Shown: positions 23,995 through 32,717 of the stretch, in pieces
Numbering within the stretch: position 1 is the first letter of the stretch
Layout of the letters: each line of letters opens with the position of its first letter
Source of the DNA: Pseudomonas brassicacearum subsp. neoaurantiaca
GTDB lineage: Bacteria; Pseudomonadota; Gammaproteobacteria; Pseudomonadales; Pseudomonadaceae
Length of the DNA: 54,983 nucleotides
Assembly (NCBI RefSeq): GCF_013608025.1
Contig: NZ_VDLV01000048.1
Location: 124-55,106 of the forward strand
Direction of reading: 5' to 3'
Notes under the pieces: generated by a model
The model's database searches: none
Told to the model about the DNA's origin: nothing
What the model saw: the letters and a program-made list of their open reading frames with translations, nothing else
Program-made: the position numbers and the translations under genes

Positions 23995-25218
23995 ATGAAG
24001 TTTGTTGATGAAGTATCGATTCGAGTAAAGGCTGGCGACGGCGGCAATGGCTGCATGAGTTTCCGTCGGGAAAAATTCATTGAAAACGGTGGTCCGAACG
24101 GTGGTGACGGGGGCGACGGCGGCTCGATCTACATGCTTGCCGACGAAAACCTCAACACCCTGGTGGACTACCGTTACACCCGGCACTTCGATGCCGAGCG
24201 TGGCTCCAACGGCGGCAGCACCGATTGCACCGGCAAGAAGGGCGAAGACCTGATCCTGCGCGTGCCAGTCGGTACCACGGTGATCGACTCCGCCACTCAG
24301 GAAGTGATTGGCGACCTGACCAAGGCCGGCCAGCGTCTGCTGGTCGCTCATGGCGGTTGGCACGGCCTGGGCAACACCCGTTTCAAATCCAGCACCAACC
24401 GTGCGCCGCGCCAGACCACCCCTGGCAAGCCTGGCGAGCAGCGTGACCTGAAGCTGGAAATGAAGGTGTTGGCCGACGTGGGCCTGCTGGGCTTGCCGAA
24501 CGCTGGTAAAAGTACGTTCATTCGCTCGGTCTCTGCCGCCAAGCCGAAAGTAGCCGATTACCCGTTCACCACCCTGGTACCCAACCTGGGCGTGGTCAGC
24601 GTCGATCGCTGGAAGAGCTTTGTGATCGCTGACATCCCGGGCTTGATCGAAGGTGCTTCCGAGGGCGCGGGCCTGGGGATTCGCTTCCTCAAGCATTTGT
24701 CCCGTACCCGCCTGTTGCTGCACCTCGTCGACATGGCGCCGCTGGATGAAACCAGTGCCGCCGATGCCGCCGAAGTCATCGTCAACGAACTGACCAAGTT
24801 CAGCCCGGCCCTGGCCGAGCGCGACCGTTGGCTGGTGCTGAACAAGTGCGACCAGATCCTTGAAGAAGAGCATGAGGAGCGGGTCAAGGAAATCGTCGAT
24901 CGCCTGGAGTGGGAAGGTCCGGTCTACGTGATCTCGGCCATTGCCAAGGAAAATACCGAGCGCTTGTGCCACGACATCATGCGTTACCTGGAAGATCGCG
25001 CCGATCGCCTGGCCAACGACCCGGCCTACAAGGAAGAGCTGGCCGAGCTCGATCAGCGCATCGAAGACGAGGCTCGCGCTCAGTTGCAGGCCTTGGACGA
25101 CCAGCGTGCCTTGCGCCGCAGCGGCGTCAAGTCGGTCCATGACATCGGTGACGACGATTGGGATGAGGAAGATGTGGACGATGAAGATGGTCCGGAGATC
25201 ATCTACGTTCGCGACTGA
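23995..25218 (+). CDS. obg: Obg/CgtA essential GTPase
   Basis: A 407-residue GTPase needed for late 50S assembly and linked to stress (ppGpp) and chromosome control. The glycine-rich Obg fold occupies 1-158 (KAGDGGNGCMSFRREKF, GGPNGGDGGDGGSIY). The G domain has G1 GLPNAGKST (166-174), the G3 motif DIPGLIEG and NKCD for guanine. The acidic C-terminal tail (DDDWDEEDVDDEDGPE) is typical of gammaproteobacterial Obg. The ATG at 23995 begins the conserved MKFVDEVSIRVKAG. It follows rpmA after a terminator, so it probably has its own promoter. Confidence 0.97.
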   Translation: MKFVDEVSIRVKAGDGGNGCMSFRREKFIENGGPNGGDGGDGGSIYMLADENLNTLVDYRYTRHFDAERGSNGGSTDCTGKKGEDLILRVPVGTTVIDSATQEVIGDLTKAGQRLLVAHGGWHGLGNTRFKSSTNRAPRQTTPGKPGEQRDLKLEMKVLADVGLLGLPNAGKSTFIRSVSAAKPKVADYPFTTLVPNLGVVSVDRWKSFVIADIPGLIEGASEGAGLGIRFLKHLSRTRLLLHLVDMAPLDETSAADAAEVIVNELTKFSPALAERDRWLVLNKCDQILEEEHEERVKEIVDRLEWEGPVYVISAIAKENTERLCHDIMRYLEDRADRLANDPAYKEELAELDQRIEDEARAQLQALDDQRALRRSGVKSVHDIGDDDWDEEDVDDEDGPEIIYVRD

Positions 25219-25252
25219 TCTTGTGCCGATGCGAGTTGCTTGAGATCAAAAC

Positions 25253-25342
25253 CTGTGGGAGCGAGCCTGCTCGCGATGGCGGTGCGTCAGCCAGCATCCA
25301 TGCTGCTGACCCAATGCAATCGCGAGCAGGCTCGCTCCCACA
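25253..25342. repeat. REP pair (REPIN) after obg
   Basis: The arms CTGTGGGAGCGAGCCTGCTC and GAGCAGGCTCGCTCCCACA face each other with a 45-base spacer. This copy has the CCTGC variant of the arm in both halves, so the palindrome is kept by paired change. Confidence 0.9.
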
Positions 25343-25424
25343 CGGATTCTCCGGGTGGCTGGCATCGAGGGCAGGTTTAACTGGTCCAGCGCGGTGTTAT
25401 CATCGCAGCCAGCCGGTTTCCAAG

Positions 25425-25449
25425 GCGCCGCTCAATCGAGCGGCGTTTT
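25425..25449 (+). terminator. Terminator-like hairpin between obg and proB
   Basis: CGCCGCTC-aatc-GAGCGGCG is an 8-bp perfect stem followed by TTTTGG. It lies about 80 bases before proB. It could end obg transcripts or act as an attenuator in the proB leader; the T-run is short. Confidence 0.6.
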
Positions 25450-25527
25450 GGTATCTGTAAAACGCAAATACGAATAATCCCATGGGCGGCGCTGGGTCGC
25501 GCCGTTCGCTGGCAAAGGTTGAAGAAA

Positions 25528-26646
25528 ATGCGGAGCAAGGTGACGGGTGCGCAGCGCTGGGTCGTGAAGATCGGCAGCGCACTGCTGACAGCGGATGGCA
25601 AAGGCCTGGATCGTCAGGCAATGGCGGTGTGGGTCGAGCAGATGGTGGCCTTGCATGAGGCTGGCGTCGAGCTGGTATTGGTCTCGTCCGGGGCTGTGGC
25701 CGCCGGTATGAGTCGCCTGGGCTGGACGTCGCGACCCAGCGCGATGCATGAGCTGCAGGCCGCTGCCGCCATTGGCCAGATGGGCCTGGTCCAGGCCTGG
25801 GAGTCGAGCTTTGCCGAGCATGGCCGCCATACGGCGCAGATCCTGCTGACCCATGACGACCTGTCCGACCGCAAGCGTTACCTCAACGCCCGCAGTACGT
25901 TGCGAGCACTGGTGGAGCTGAAAGTCATCCCAGTGATCAACGAAAACGACACGGTAGTCACCGACGAGATCCGTTTCGGCGATAACGATACCCTGGCCGC
26001 GCTGGTGGCGAATCTGGTTGAGGCGGACCTGTTGGTGATCCTCACGGATCGCGACGGCATGTTCGATGCCGATCCGCGCAACAATCCCGACGCCAAGTTG
26101 ATCTACGAAGCCCGTGCCGATGATCCGGCGCTGGATGCGGTCGCTGGCGGTACTGGCGGTGCGTTGGGGCGCGGAGGCATGCAGACCAAGCTGCGCGCGG
26201 CTCGCCTGGCGGCCCGTTCCGGCGCTCATACCATCATTGTCGGCGGGCGCTTGGAACGGGTGTTGGATCGCCTGAAGTCGGGCGAGCGCATCGGCACCTT
26301 GCTTTCCCCTGAGCGCGGCATGCTGGCGGCGCGCAAGCAATGGCTGGCCGGGCATCTGCAAACCCGTGGCACCTTGGTGCTGGACGCCGGTGCTGTGTCG
26401 GCGTTGTCCCAGGGCAACAAAAGCCTTTTGCCGGTGGGCGTGAAATTGGTCCAGGGTAGTTTCCGCCGCGGCGAAATGGTCGTGTGCGTGGCGCCGGACG
26501 GTCGTGAGATTGCCCGTGGCCTCGCCAACTACAGCGCGCTGGAAGCTCAGAAAATCATCGGTCAGTCGTCTGATGCGATTGTCGGTCTGTTGGGTTACAT
26601 GGCGGAGCCCGAACTGGTCCATCGTGACAACCTGATCCTCGTCTAA
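25528..26646 (+). CDS. proB: Glutamate 5-kinase
   Basis: A 372-residue kinase for the first step of proline synthesis, phosphorylating the gamma-carboxyl of glutamate. The amino-acid kinase domain has WVVKIGSALLT, VLVSSGAVAAGMSRLG, VINENDTVVTDE and LLVILTDRDGMFDADP. A C-terminal PUA domain covers about 280-360 (GTLVLDAGAVSALSQGNKSL). The ATG at 25528 gives the usual length; an in-frame TTG 9 bases upstream is possible but overlaps the AAGG site. proA is not next to it, as expected in Pseudomonas. creA follows after 9 bases. Confidence 0.96.
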   Translation: MRSKVTGAQRWVVKIGSALLTADGKGLDRQAMAVWVEQMVALHEAGVELVLVSSGAVAAGMSRLGWTSRPSAMHELQAAAAIGQMGLVQAWESSFAEHGRHTAQILLTHDDLSDRKRYLNARSTLRALVELKVIPVINENDTVVTDEIRFGDNDTLAALVANLVEADLLVILTDRDGMFDADPRNNPDAKLIYEARADDPALDAVAGGTGGALGRGGMQTKLRAARLAARSGAHTIIVGGRLERVLDRLKSGERIGTLLSPERGMLAARKQWLAGHLQTRGTLVLDAGAVSALSQGNKSLLPVGVKLVQGSFRRGEMVVCVAPDGREIARGLANYSALEAQKIIGQSSDAIVGLLGYMAEPELVHRDNLILV

Positions 26647-26655
26647 GGAAAAATC

Positions 26656-27111
26656 ATGGGTGTGGCAAAAGGATTGATTGGCTTGCTGCTGGCATTGCCG
26701 CTGCTGGCTTCGGCCGAGGAAATTGGCCAGGTCTCGACCGTGTTCAAGTTTGTCGGGCCGAACGATCGGATCGTAGTCGAGGCGTTCGATGATCCCAAGG
26801 TCGATGGCGTGACCTGTTACCTGTCGCGGGCCAAGACCGGTGGTGTGAAGGGCGGCCTGGGCCTGGCCGAGGATCGCGCCGAGGCGTCCATCGCCTGTCG
26901 CCAGGTTGGGCCGATCAGCTTCAAGGGCGAGCTCAAGGACGGCGAAGAGGTGTTCCGCGAGCGCACCTCGCTGGTGTTCAAGACCATGCAAGTGGTGCGG
27001 TTCCTCGACAAGAAGCGCAATACGCTGGTGTACCTGGTCTACAGCGACCGGGTGATCGAGGGCAGCCCGCAAAATGCGGTGACGGCGATTCCGATCTTGC
27101 CTTGGCGTTAA
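26656..27111 (+). CDS. creA: CreA family exported protein
   Basis: A 151-residue periplasmic protein with a signal peptide (GLIGLLLALPLLASAEEIGQ). The mature part has the family motifs VSTVFKFVGPNDRIVVEAFD, VDGVTCYLSRAKTGG and SIACRQVGPISF, with one Cys in each of the last two that may pair as a disulfide. The function is unknown; the name comes from the E. coli creABCD locus, but no creBCD genes are here. It begins 9 bases after proB and is probably cotranscribed with it. Confidence 0.92.
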   Translation: MGVAKGLIGLLLALPLLASAEEIGQVSTVFKFVGPNDRIVVEAFDDPKVDGVTCYLSRAKTGGVKGGLGLAEDRAEASIACRQVGPISFKGELKDGEEVFRERTSLVFKTMQVVRFLDKKRNTLVYLVYSDRVIEGSPQNAVTAIPILPWR

Positions 27112-27125
27112 GTATCGAATGACCG

Positions 27126-27149
27126 GCGAGCCAATCGGCTCGCTTTTTT
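27126..27149 (+). terminator. Intrinsic terminator of proB-creA
   Basis: GCGAGCC-aatc-GGCTCGC is a 7-bp perfect stem followed directly by a run of six or more T, 15 bases after the creA stop. Confidence 0.92.
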
Positions 27150-27193
27150 AATCTTCATGGATGTTGTTGTGCTTTTGGCGCGAAGGGATTCGT

Positions 27194-29230
27194 ATGCGTT
27201 CGTTTTTGCTGCTGTTTGTATTGAGTTGTTCAGTTTCCGCCGGGGCCCTGGCGGAACCGTTTTATAGCGCCAAGCCCCTGGCCCATCCGCTGATAGAAAA
27301 CTCCCAGGAGAGTGGGGCGACACTGGCTTTTATCCACGAGGCGGAAGGTGTCGTGGGCTATTCATGCTTGTGTGATTCACCGGATGGCGCGCCGCACGTG
27401 CTCGACCGGTATGGCGATGCCAGTGTCGAGTCGGTGTTCTACGCCAGCCTCGACAGTGATCTCCAGACGCTGGTCGTGCTGTCCCGAGCAAAGGGACAGT
27501 ACGCCCTTCATGGTTATCGATTCGTGCCGTCCACCGGTACTTATCGCCGACTCGAGACGCTTCAGCCGGCGCTGGATCGTATTGCGGCCAATCGCAAAAT
27601 CCTCAATGCCGCCATTGTCCAGAAGGCGCTGGGTGCGTTGCCGCCTTACGCTTACGGCGCCGTGGTGCCTGTGACCGGTATTGCTGAATTCGACACGCTC
27701 AATCCCGCCGACGGTACGCTGGTGGGCTACTTTGGTGTCGACGGTGTTCCGGCCTCGGCGGGGCAGCCGGCGGAGGATCCTCATCGTGACACCTACAAAA
27801 AGACCTTCCAGCAGCGCGAAGGGCGCTGGCTCACGGTGACGTATGAGCGCGTACCGTCTCGGGATGAGGATGTGGGTGCTGCCTATAGCGTCAGCCGGAT
27901 GGCTTGGGAAACCCGTCCGCAGCTTTACCGAGGCTCTGAGGATGGGGTGGGGGCGATCATGGGGGAAAGGCAGCTCTGGGCGCTGGGTTCGTATGTCCAG
28001 GGCAAGAAATCAGGTCAGTGGACGGAGTTTGGCCCGTCGGGCGACGAATCTACCGGCGCCTATGTGGATGGGTTGCGCCAAGGGCCGTGGCTCATCAGTG
28101 ATAGAGGTACGGTTTCCCAAGGCATGATCGTCGATGGCTTCTACGAGGGGCGCTGGACGATCGAGGGGTACGACGATGAGGTGCCGATGTCTGGTTTCGA
28201 TACTTACAAACGCGGCGATTATGAAGGGCCTTCCGAGCGTGTGCGTCATGGCGAGGTGATCCAGCGCGGCGATTTCGTGGCGGGGATGCAGCACGGGGAT
28301 TGGAAGATGCCGTGGGGTGAGGGGCGTTACGTGCGAGGCGTCCGGGAGGGGCGTTGGACATTGAAGGTGGAGGGCGGTGGCGTCCAGACCGTGGACTTTG
28401 CCGCCGACAAGAGGCATGGCGAGTTGCGAGAAGTGGATGCTGCGGGGGTATTGCGGCGGGTCGAGCACTACCGTGCGGGTGTGTTGGATGGATTGAAAGA
28501 GACCTATGCGGCCAATGGCAAGCTTACCTATTCGGCCCACTACGCCAATGGCCAGATCGAAGGGCGGGCGCTGACCTACACGGAAGACGGTGCCGTGCTG
28601 CTGTCGGATATCTCCTGGCGTTACGGTTCACGAGAGGGCGCCTTTCGTCTCTATCATCCCAATGGTCAGCCCGATACGGTGGCAACGTACGAAAAGGATG
28701 AACCCATTGGCAACGTGCAATCATTCGATGCGAACGGGGTGTTGATTGCGGACCGCAACTACTGTCACGTGCCGGATGGGAAGTACACCCGCATCATGCT
28801 GTGCGGCAAGCAGCGCGGGGCGTTCAATAACGGCCACTTCGACTCCGAGAGTGACTATCTGTTCGGTAATGAGCAAAGCGCGCGCCACACCCAGGATGGG
28901 CGCACCGTTCGGGAGGTGTTGCTGGGGCCTGATGACCACGTGACGCGCAAGGAGTATTACCCCAACGGCCAATTGAAATTCTCTGAAGAGAAGCAGGGTT
29001 TTCGGCTGATCACGGTCTACGGGCGCGAATACAAGGACTATTCGTACGCCAAGCGCGAAGGCGAGACGGTCTACTACTACCCGACGGGTGCGGTCGAGCG
29101 TCGCATGACTTTCAAGGATGACAAGATAGTGGGTTGCTACACCGGCTACGATGAGGCTGGCGTACAGAACTTCCCGCCCCCGGGAGGCTGCCCTCCGCCC
29201 AAGCCGGTGGTGTTCAATTTCGGCGAGTAG
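27194..29230 (+). CDS. Secreted MORN-type repeat protein
   Basis: A 678-residue exported protein of unknown function with a signal peptide (MRSFLLLFVLSCSVSAGALA). Residues about 25-260 form a region I do not recognise. About 265-505 carries at least eight degenerate MORN/YwqK-like repeats of the form GxxxGxW/F..NG, such as GKKSGQWTEFGPSG, GLRQGPWLI, GFYEGRWTIEG, GVREGRWTL, GQIEGRALTYTEDG and GSREGAFRLYHPNG. A tail has YYPNGQLKFSEE and ends in a Pro-rich stretch (FPPPGGCPPPKPVV). The repeats suggest a surface or protein-binding scaffold. AAGGGA lies 7 bases before the ATG at 27194. It stands alone between two terminators or repeats and may be accessory. Confidence 0.8.
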   Translation: MRSFLLLFVLSCSVSAGALAEPFYSAKPLAHPLIENSQESGATLAFIHEAEGVVGYSCLCDSPDGAPHVLDRYGDASVESVFYASLDSDLQTLVVLSRAKGQYALHGYRFVPSTGTYRRLETLQPALDRIAANRKILNAAIVQKALGALPPYAYGAVVPVTGIAEFDTLNPADGTLVGYFGVDGVPASAGQPAEDPHRDTYKKTFQQREGRWLTVTYERVPSRDEDVGAAYSVSRMAWETRPQLYRGSEDGVGAIMGERQLWALGSYVQGKKSGQWTEFGPSGDESTGAYVDGLRQGPWLISDRGTVSQGMIVDGFYEGRWTIEGYDDEVPMSGFDTYKRGDYEGPSERVRHGEVIQRGDFVAGMQHGDWKMPWGEGRYVRGVREGRWTLKVEGGGVQTVDFAADKRHGELREVDAAGVLRRVEHYRAGVLDGLKETYAANGKLTYSAHYANGQIEGRALTYTEDGAVLLSDISWRYGSREGAFRLYHPNGQPDTVATYEKDEPIGNVQSFDANGVLIADRNYCHVPDGKYTRIMLCGKQRGAFNNGHFDSESDYLFGNEQSARHTQDGRTVREVLLGPDDHVTRKEYYPNGQLKFSEEKQGFRLITVYGREYKDYSYAKREGETVYYYPTGAVERRMTFKDDKIVGCYTGYDEAGVQNFPPPGGCPPPKPVVFNFGE

Positions 29231-29259
29231 GGAATCTGATTTCAGTCTTCCCCGACCAA

Positions 29260-29350
29260 TGTGGGAGCGAGCCTGCTCGCGAAGACGGCGGAACAGTCGC
29301 CATCTCCATCATCTGGTCCACCGCTTTCGCGAGCAGGCTCGCTCCCACAG
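29260..29350. repeat. REP pair (REPIN), first of two after the MORN gene
   Basis: TGTGGGAGCGAGCCTGCTCG and CGAGCAGGCTCGCTCCCACA face each other across about 45 bases. This is the CCTGC arm variant. Confidence 0.9.
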
Positions 29351-29393
29351 GGGGGTTGTGGTGAGCAGAAAATTTATGTCCGCTGAGGATCCA

Positions 29394-29485
29394 GTGTGGG
29401 AGCGAGCTTGCTCGCGAAGACGGCAGTACAGTCAGCATCTCCATCACCTGACCCGCCGCCATCGCGAGCAAGCTCGCTCCCACAG
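29394..29485. repeat. REP pair (REPIN), second of two before rpsT
   Basis: TGTGGGAGCGAGCTTGCTCG and CGAGCAAGCTCGCTCCCACA face each other. This is the CTTGC arm variant, 44 bases after the previous REPIN, so the two are not a simple tandem duplication. Confidence 0.9.
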
Positions 29486-29522
29486 GATTCAGTGGTCTAG
29501 TTGGGGTTAAATCGCAGGCAAT

Positions 29523-29550
29523 AAAAAACCGACCCTGAGGTCGGTTTTTT
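29523..29550 (-). terminator. Terminator of rpsT
   Basis: AAAAAACCGACC-ctga-GGTCGGTTTTTT is a GC stem with an A-run and a T-run at the two ends, immediately downstream of the rpsT stop on the minus strand. It can work in both directions. Confidence 0.92.
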
Positions 29551-29564
29551 AACGAGCGCGTCGC

Positions 29565-29843
29565 TTAGGCAGCAGCGGCAACGTTCAAGGCCTTTACGTG
29601 GCCATTCAGGCGGCTCTTATGGCGAGCAGCCTTGTTCTTGTGGATGATGCCTTTATCGGCCATGCGGTCGATAACTGGCACAGCCAGAACGTAAGCAGCT
29701 TGAGCTTTTTCAGCGTCTTTTGCGTCGATGGCCTTAACTACGTTCTTGATGTAGGTACGGACCATGGAACGCAGGCTGGCGTTGTGGCTGCGACGCTTCT
29801 CAGCCTGTTTTGCACGTTTTTTGGCGGAAGGTGTGTTGGCCAC
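29565..29843 (-). CDS. rpsT: 30S ribosomal protein S20
   Basis: A 92-residue basic helical protein (MANTPSAKKRAKQAEKRRSH...) that binds 16S rRNA. KAAYVLAVPVIDRMADKG-like helices and the final HVKALNVAAAA are typical. A GAGGAGCTC-type region precedes the start. It is transcribed alone, divergent from murJ, a standard arrangement in Pseudomonas. Confidence 0.98.
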   Translation of the reverse strand: MANTPSAKKRAKQAEKRRSHNASLRSMVRTYIKNVVKAIDAKDAEKAQAAYVLAVPVIDRMADKGIIHKNKAARHKSRLNGHVKALNVAAAA

Positions 29844-30097
29844 CGTCGAGCTCCTCGAAAGACTTTTTGGGAAATAGCAAACAAAATAGGCCGCGAATCA
29901 TGCCGATGAGTTGAAGTCTTGTCAAGGGCGGGTGACGCGTTCCGCTGAATGGCAGGTGCGGCGCACCGAATGATTTCTTTCCGGCGTGCGACCTGTAAAC
30001 TCGCGGGCTTTGGCGCTGTGCTGTTTAGCGGCGCGGAGTATCGCACAAGTGGGCGCATTGTTCGCCTGCTGTTTATCGACAGGCAAAAACTCTTTTC

Positions 30098-31636
30098 ATG
30101 AACCTGCTCAAATCGTTGGCTGCCGTCAGCTCTATCACGATGCTTTCCCGCATCCTGGGATTCGTTCGCGATACGTTGATCGCTCGGATATTCGGTGCCG
30201 GAATGGCCACCGACGCCTTCTTCATCGCGTTCAAATTGCCCAACCTGCTACGGCGGATTTTTGCTGAAGGGGCGTTTTCCCAGGCCTTCGTGCCGATCCT
30301 GGCGGAATATAAAAGCCAGAAGGGCGACGAAGCGACCCGTACCTTCATTGCCTACGTCACCGGTCTGCTGACGCTGGTGCTGGCCTTGGTCACGGCCGCC
30401 GGCATGCTCGCCGCGCCCTGGGTGATCTGGGCCACCGCACCAGGTTTCACCGACACGCCGGAAAAATTCCAGCTCACCTCTGACCTGTTGCGGGTGACCT
30501 TTCCTTATATATTGCTGATTTCCCTGTCGTCCCTGGCCGGCGCGATCCTCAACACCTGGAACCGTTTCTCCGTGCCGGCCTTCGTGCCGACGCTGCTCAA
30601 CGTCAGCATGATCATCTTCGCGGTGTTCCTGACGCCGTACTTCGATCCGCCGGTGATGGCGCTGGGTTGGGCGGTGTTGGCGGGCGGCCTGGCGCAGTTG
30701 CTCTACCAACTGCCGCACCTGAAGAAGATCGGCATGCTGGTGCTGCCGCGGCTGAACTTGCGCGACAGCGGCGTGTGGCGGGTCATGAAGCAGATGCTGC
30801 CGGCCATCCTCGGCGTCTCGGTGAGCCAGATTTCCCTGATCATCAACACCATTTTTGCCTCGTTCCTGGTGGCGGGCTCGGTGTCGTGGATGTACTACGC
30901 CGACCGCTTGATGGAATTGCCATCCGGCGTGCTGGGCGTGGCGCTGGGCACGATCCTGCTGCCGACCCTGGCCAAGACCTACGCCAGCCAGGATCGCCAT
31001 GAGTATTCGCGGATCCTCGATTGGGGCCTGCGCCTGTGTTTCGTACTGGTCCTGCCTTGTGCCCTGGCGCTGGGGATCCTGGCCGAGCCGCTGACGGTTT
31101 CGCTGTTCCAGTACGGTCAATTCAATGCGTTCGATGCCCTGATGACCCAACGGGCGCTGATCGCCTACTCGGTGGGGCTGCTCGGGATCATCGTGATCAA
31201 AGTCCTCGCGCCGGGCTTCTACGCCCAGCAGAACATCCGTACGCCGGTGAAAATCGCCATCTTTACCCTGTGCATGACCCAACTGTTCAACCTGCTGCTC
31301 ATCGGTCCGCTGGCCCACGCCGGCCTGGCCCTGGCGATCAGCGCGGGTGCCTGTCTCAACGCCGGGCTGCTGTTCTATCAACTGCGCAAGCAGAAGATGT
31401 ATCAACCGATGCCGGGCTGGGGCAAGTTCGGGCTCAAGTTGCTGGTCGCCGTGGCGGTGATGTCGGCGGTGCTGCTGGTCGGGATGCATTTCATGCCGGC
31501 TTGGGGCGAAGGCGTGATGCTCGAGCGTTTCCTGCGCCTGGGTGTGCTGGTCGTGGCGGGCGTGGTGGCGTATTTCGGCATGTTGCTGTTGATGGGCTTC
31601 CGTTTGCGCGACTTCAATCGCAAGGCCTTGAGCTGA
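30098..31636 (+). CDS. murJ: Lipid II flippase MurJ (MviN)
   Basis: A 512-residue inner-membrane protein of the MOP superfamily that flips lipid II for peptidoglycan synthesis. About 14 hydrophobic segments run along the whole length. The N-terminus MNLLKSLAAVSSITMLSRIL, then GFVRDTLIARIFGAG, TDAFFIAFKLPNLLRRIFAE and GAFSQAFVPIL are strongly conserved and contain the essential Arg/Asp residues. It is divergent from rpsT and 130 bases upstream of ribF. Confidence 0.97.
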   Translation: MNLLKSLAAVSSITMLSRILGFVRDTLIARIFGAGMATDAFFIAFKLPNLLRRIFAEGAFSQAFVPILAEYKSQKGDEATRTFIAYVTGLLTLVLALVTAAGMLAAPWVIWATAPGFTDTPEKFQLTSDLLRVTFPYILLISLSSLAGAILNTWNRFSVPAFVPTLLNVSMIIFAVFLTPYFDPPVMALGWAVLAGGLAQLLYQLPHLKKIGMLVLPRLNLRDSGVWRVMKQMLPAILGVSVSQISLIINTIFASFLVAGSVSWMYYADRLMELPSGVLGVALGTILLPTLAKTYASQDRHEYSRILDWGLRLCFVLVLPCALALGILAEPLTVSLFQYGQFNAFDALMTQRALIAYSVGLLGIIVIKVLAPGFYAQQNIRTPVKIAIFTLCMTQLFNLLLIGPLAHAGLALAISAGACLNAGLLFYQLRKQKMYQPMPGWGKFGLKLLVAVAVMSAVLLVGMHFMPAWGEGVMLERFLRLGVLVVAGVVAYFGMLLLMGFRLRDFNRKALS

Positions 31637-31765
31637 CAGGTTGCCCCTGATAATCCAGGGGCGGGCGGCGGTTTTGTCGGTTCGATCACTTTGGGTTACG
31701 GTGTTGCCTGTCACCGACCGCCGGGTGTGGTTATAATCGGCCACTTTATGAGCAAGAAGCGCGTT

Positions 31766-32704
31766 ATGCAGCTGGTTCGAGGCCTCCACAACCTGCGTCC
31801 CCGGCATCGGGGCTGTGTCGCCACTATTGGCAACTTTGACGGTGTTCACCGTGGCCACCAGGCTATCCTGGCGCGGCTGCGCGAGCGTGCGCTGGAATTG
31901 GGCCTGCCCAGTTGCGTGGTGATCTTCGAGCCGCAACCTCGGGAATTTTTCGCCCCGGACACCGCTCCGGCCCGTCTGGCCCGGTTGCGGGACAAACTGC
32001 AATTGCTCGCGGCTGAAGGCGTTGACCGGGTCCTGTGCCTGGCTTTCAACCAGCGCCTGAGCCAGCTCAGTGCCGCCGAATTCGTCGATACCATCCTGGT
32101 GGATGGCCTCGACGTGAAGCATCTGGAAGTCGGCGATGATTTCCGTTTCGGTTGCGACCGGGCGGGGGATTTCGACTACCTGCAACAGGCCGGCGCCGCC
32201 CGGGGCTTCACCGTCGAAGCGGCGCAGACCGTCGAGATGGATGGTTTGCGCGTCAGCAGTACCCAGGTCCGCAACGCCCTGGCGGCTGCCGACTTCGATT
32301 TGGCCGAGCGCTTGCTCGGCCGCCCGTATCGAATTGCCGGACGGATCCTGCACGGGCAGAAGCTGGCGCGCCAATTGGGCACGCCAACGGCCAACGTGCA
32401 GCTCAAGCGCCGTCGTGTGCCGCTGACCGGGGTGTTCCTGGTGAGTGTCGATATCGATGGCAAGACCTGGCCCGGCGTCGCCAACATCGGCGTACGTCCT
32501 ACGGTGCAGGGAGATGGCAAGGCCCATCTCGAAGTACACATTCTGGATTTTGCCGGCGATCTGTATGACCGGCGTTTGACGGTGGTTTTCCACCAGAAGC
32601 TGCGTGAAGAGCAGCGTTTTGCCTCTCTGGAGGCGCTCAAGACGGCGATCCATGCAGATATCGCCGCCGCCCGTGCCCTTGTCGCAACCAGCGCCAATCG
32701 CTAA
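31766..32704 (+). CDS. ribF: Bifunctional riboflavin kinase / FAD synthetase
   Basis: A 312-residue enzyme making FMN and then FAD. The N-terminal nucleotidyltransferase part has VATIGNFDGVHRGHQAIL and FRFGCDRAGDFDYL; the C-terminal flavokinase has GRVLHGQKLARQLGTPTANV-like sequence (GRILHGQKLARQLGTPTANV here), PLTGVFLVSVDIDGKTWPGV and NIGVRPTVQG. I chose the ATG at 31766, which gives the family N-terminus MQLVRGLHNL; an ATG 18 bases upstream is an alternative. It starts the ribF-ileS-lspA-fkpB run. Confidence 0.95.
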   Translation: MQLVRGLHNLRPRHRGCVATIGNFDGVHRGHQAILARLRERALELGLPSCVVIFEPQPREFFAPDTAPARLARLRDKLQLLAAEGVDRVLCLAFNQRLSQLSAAEFVDTILVDGLDVKHLEVGDDFRFGCDRAGDFDYLQQAGAARGFTVEAAQTVEMDGLRVSSTQVRNALAAADFDLAERLLGRPYRIAGRILHGQKLARQLGTPTANVQLKRRRVPLTGVFLVSVDIDGKTWPGVANIGVRPTVQGDGKAHLEVHILDFAGDLYDRRLTVVFHQKLREEQRFASLEALKTAIHADIAAARALVATSANR

Positions 32705-32717
32705 TGAAGAGCCTTAA

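Noticed and set aside
30248..32653. 801-codon open frame on the minus strand across murJ and ribF
   Set aside because: It is antisense to two well-conserved genes, and its translation is rich in His/Gln/Arg, as expected of a shadow frame.
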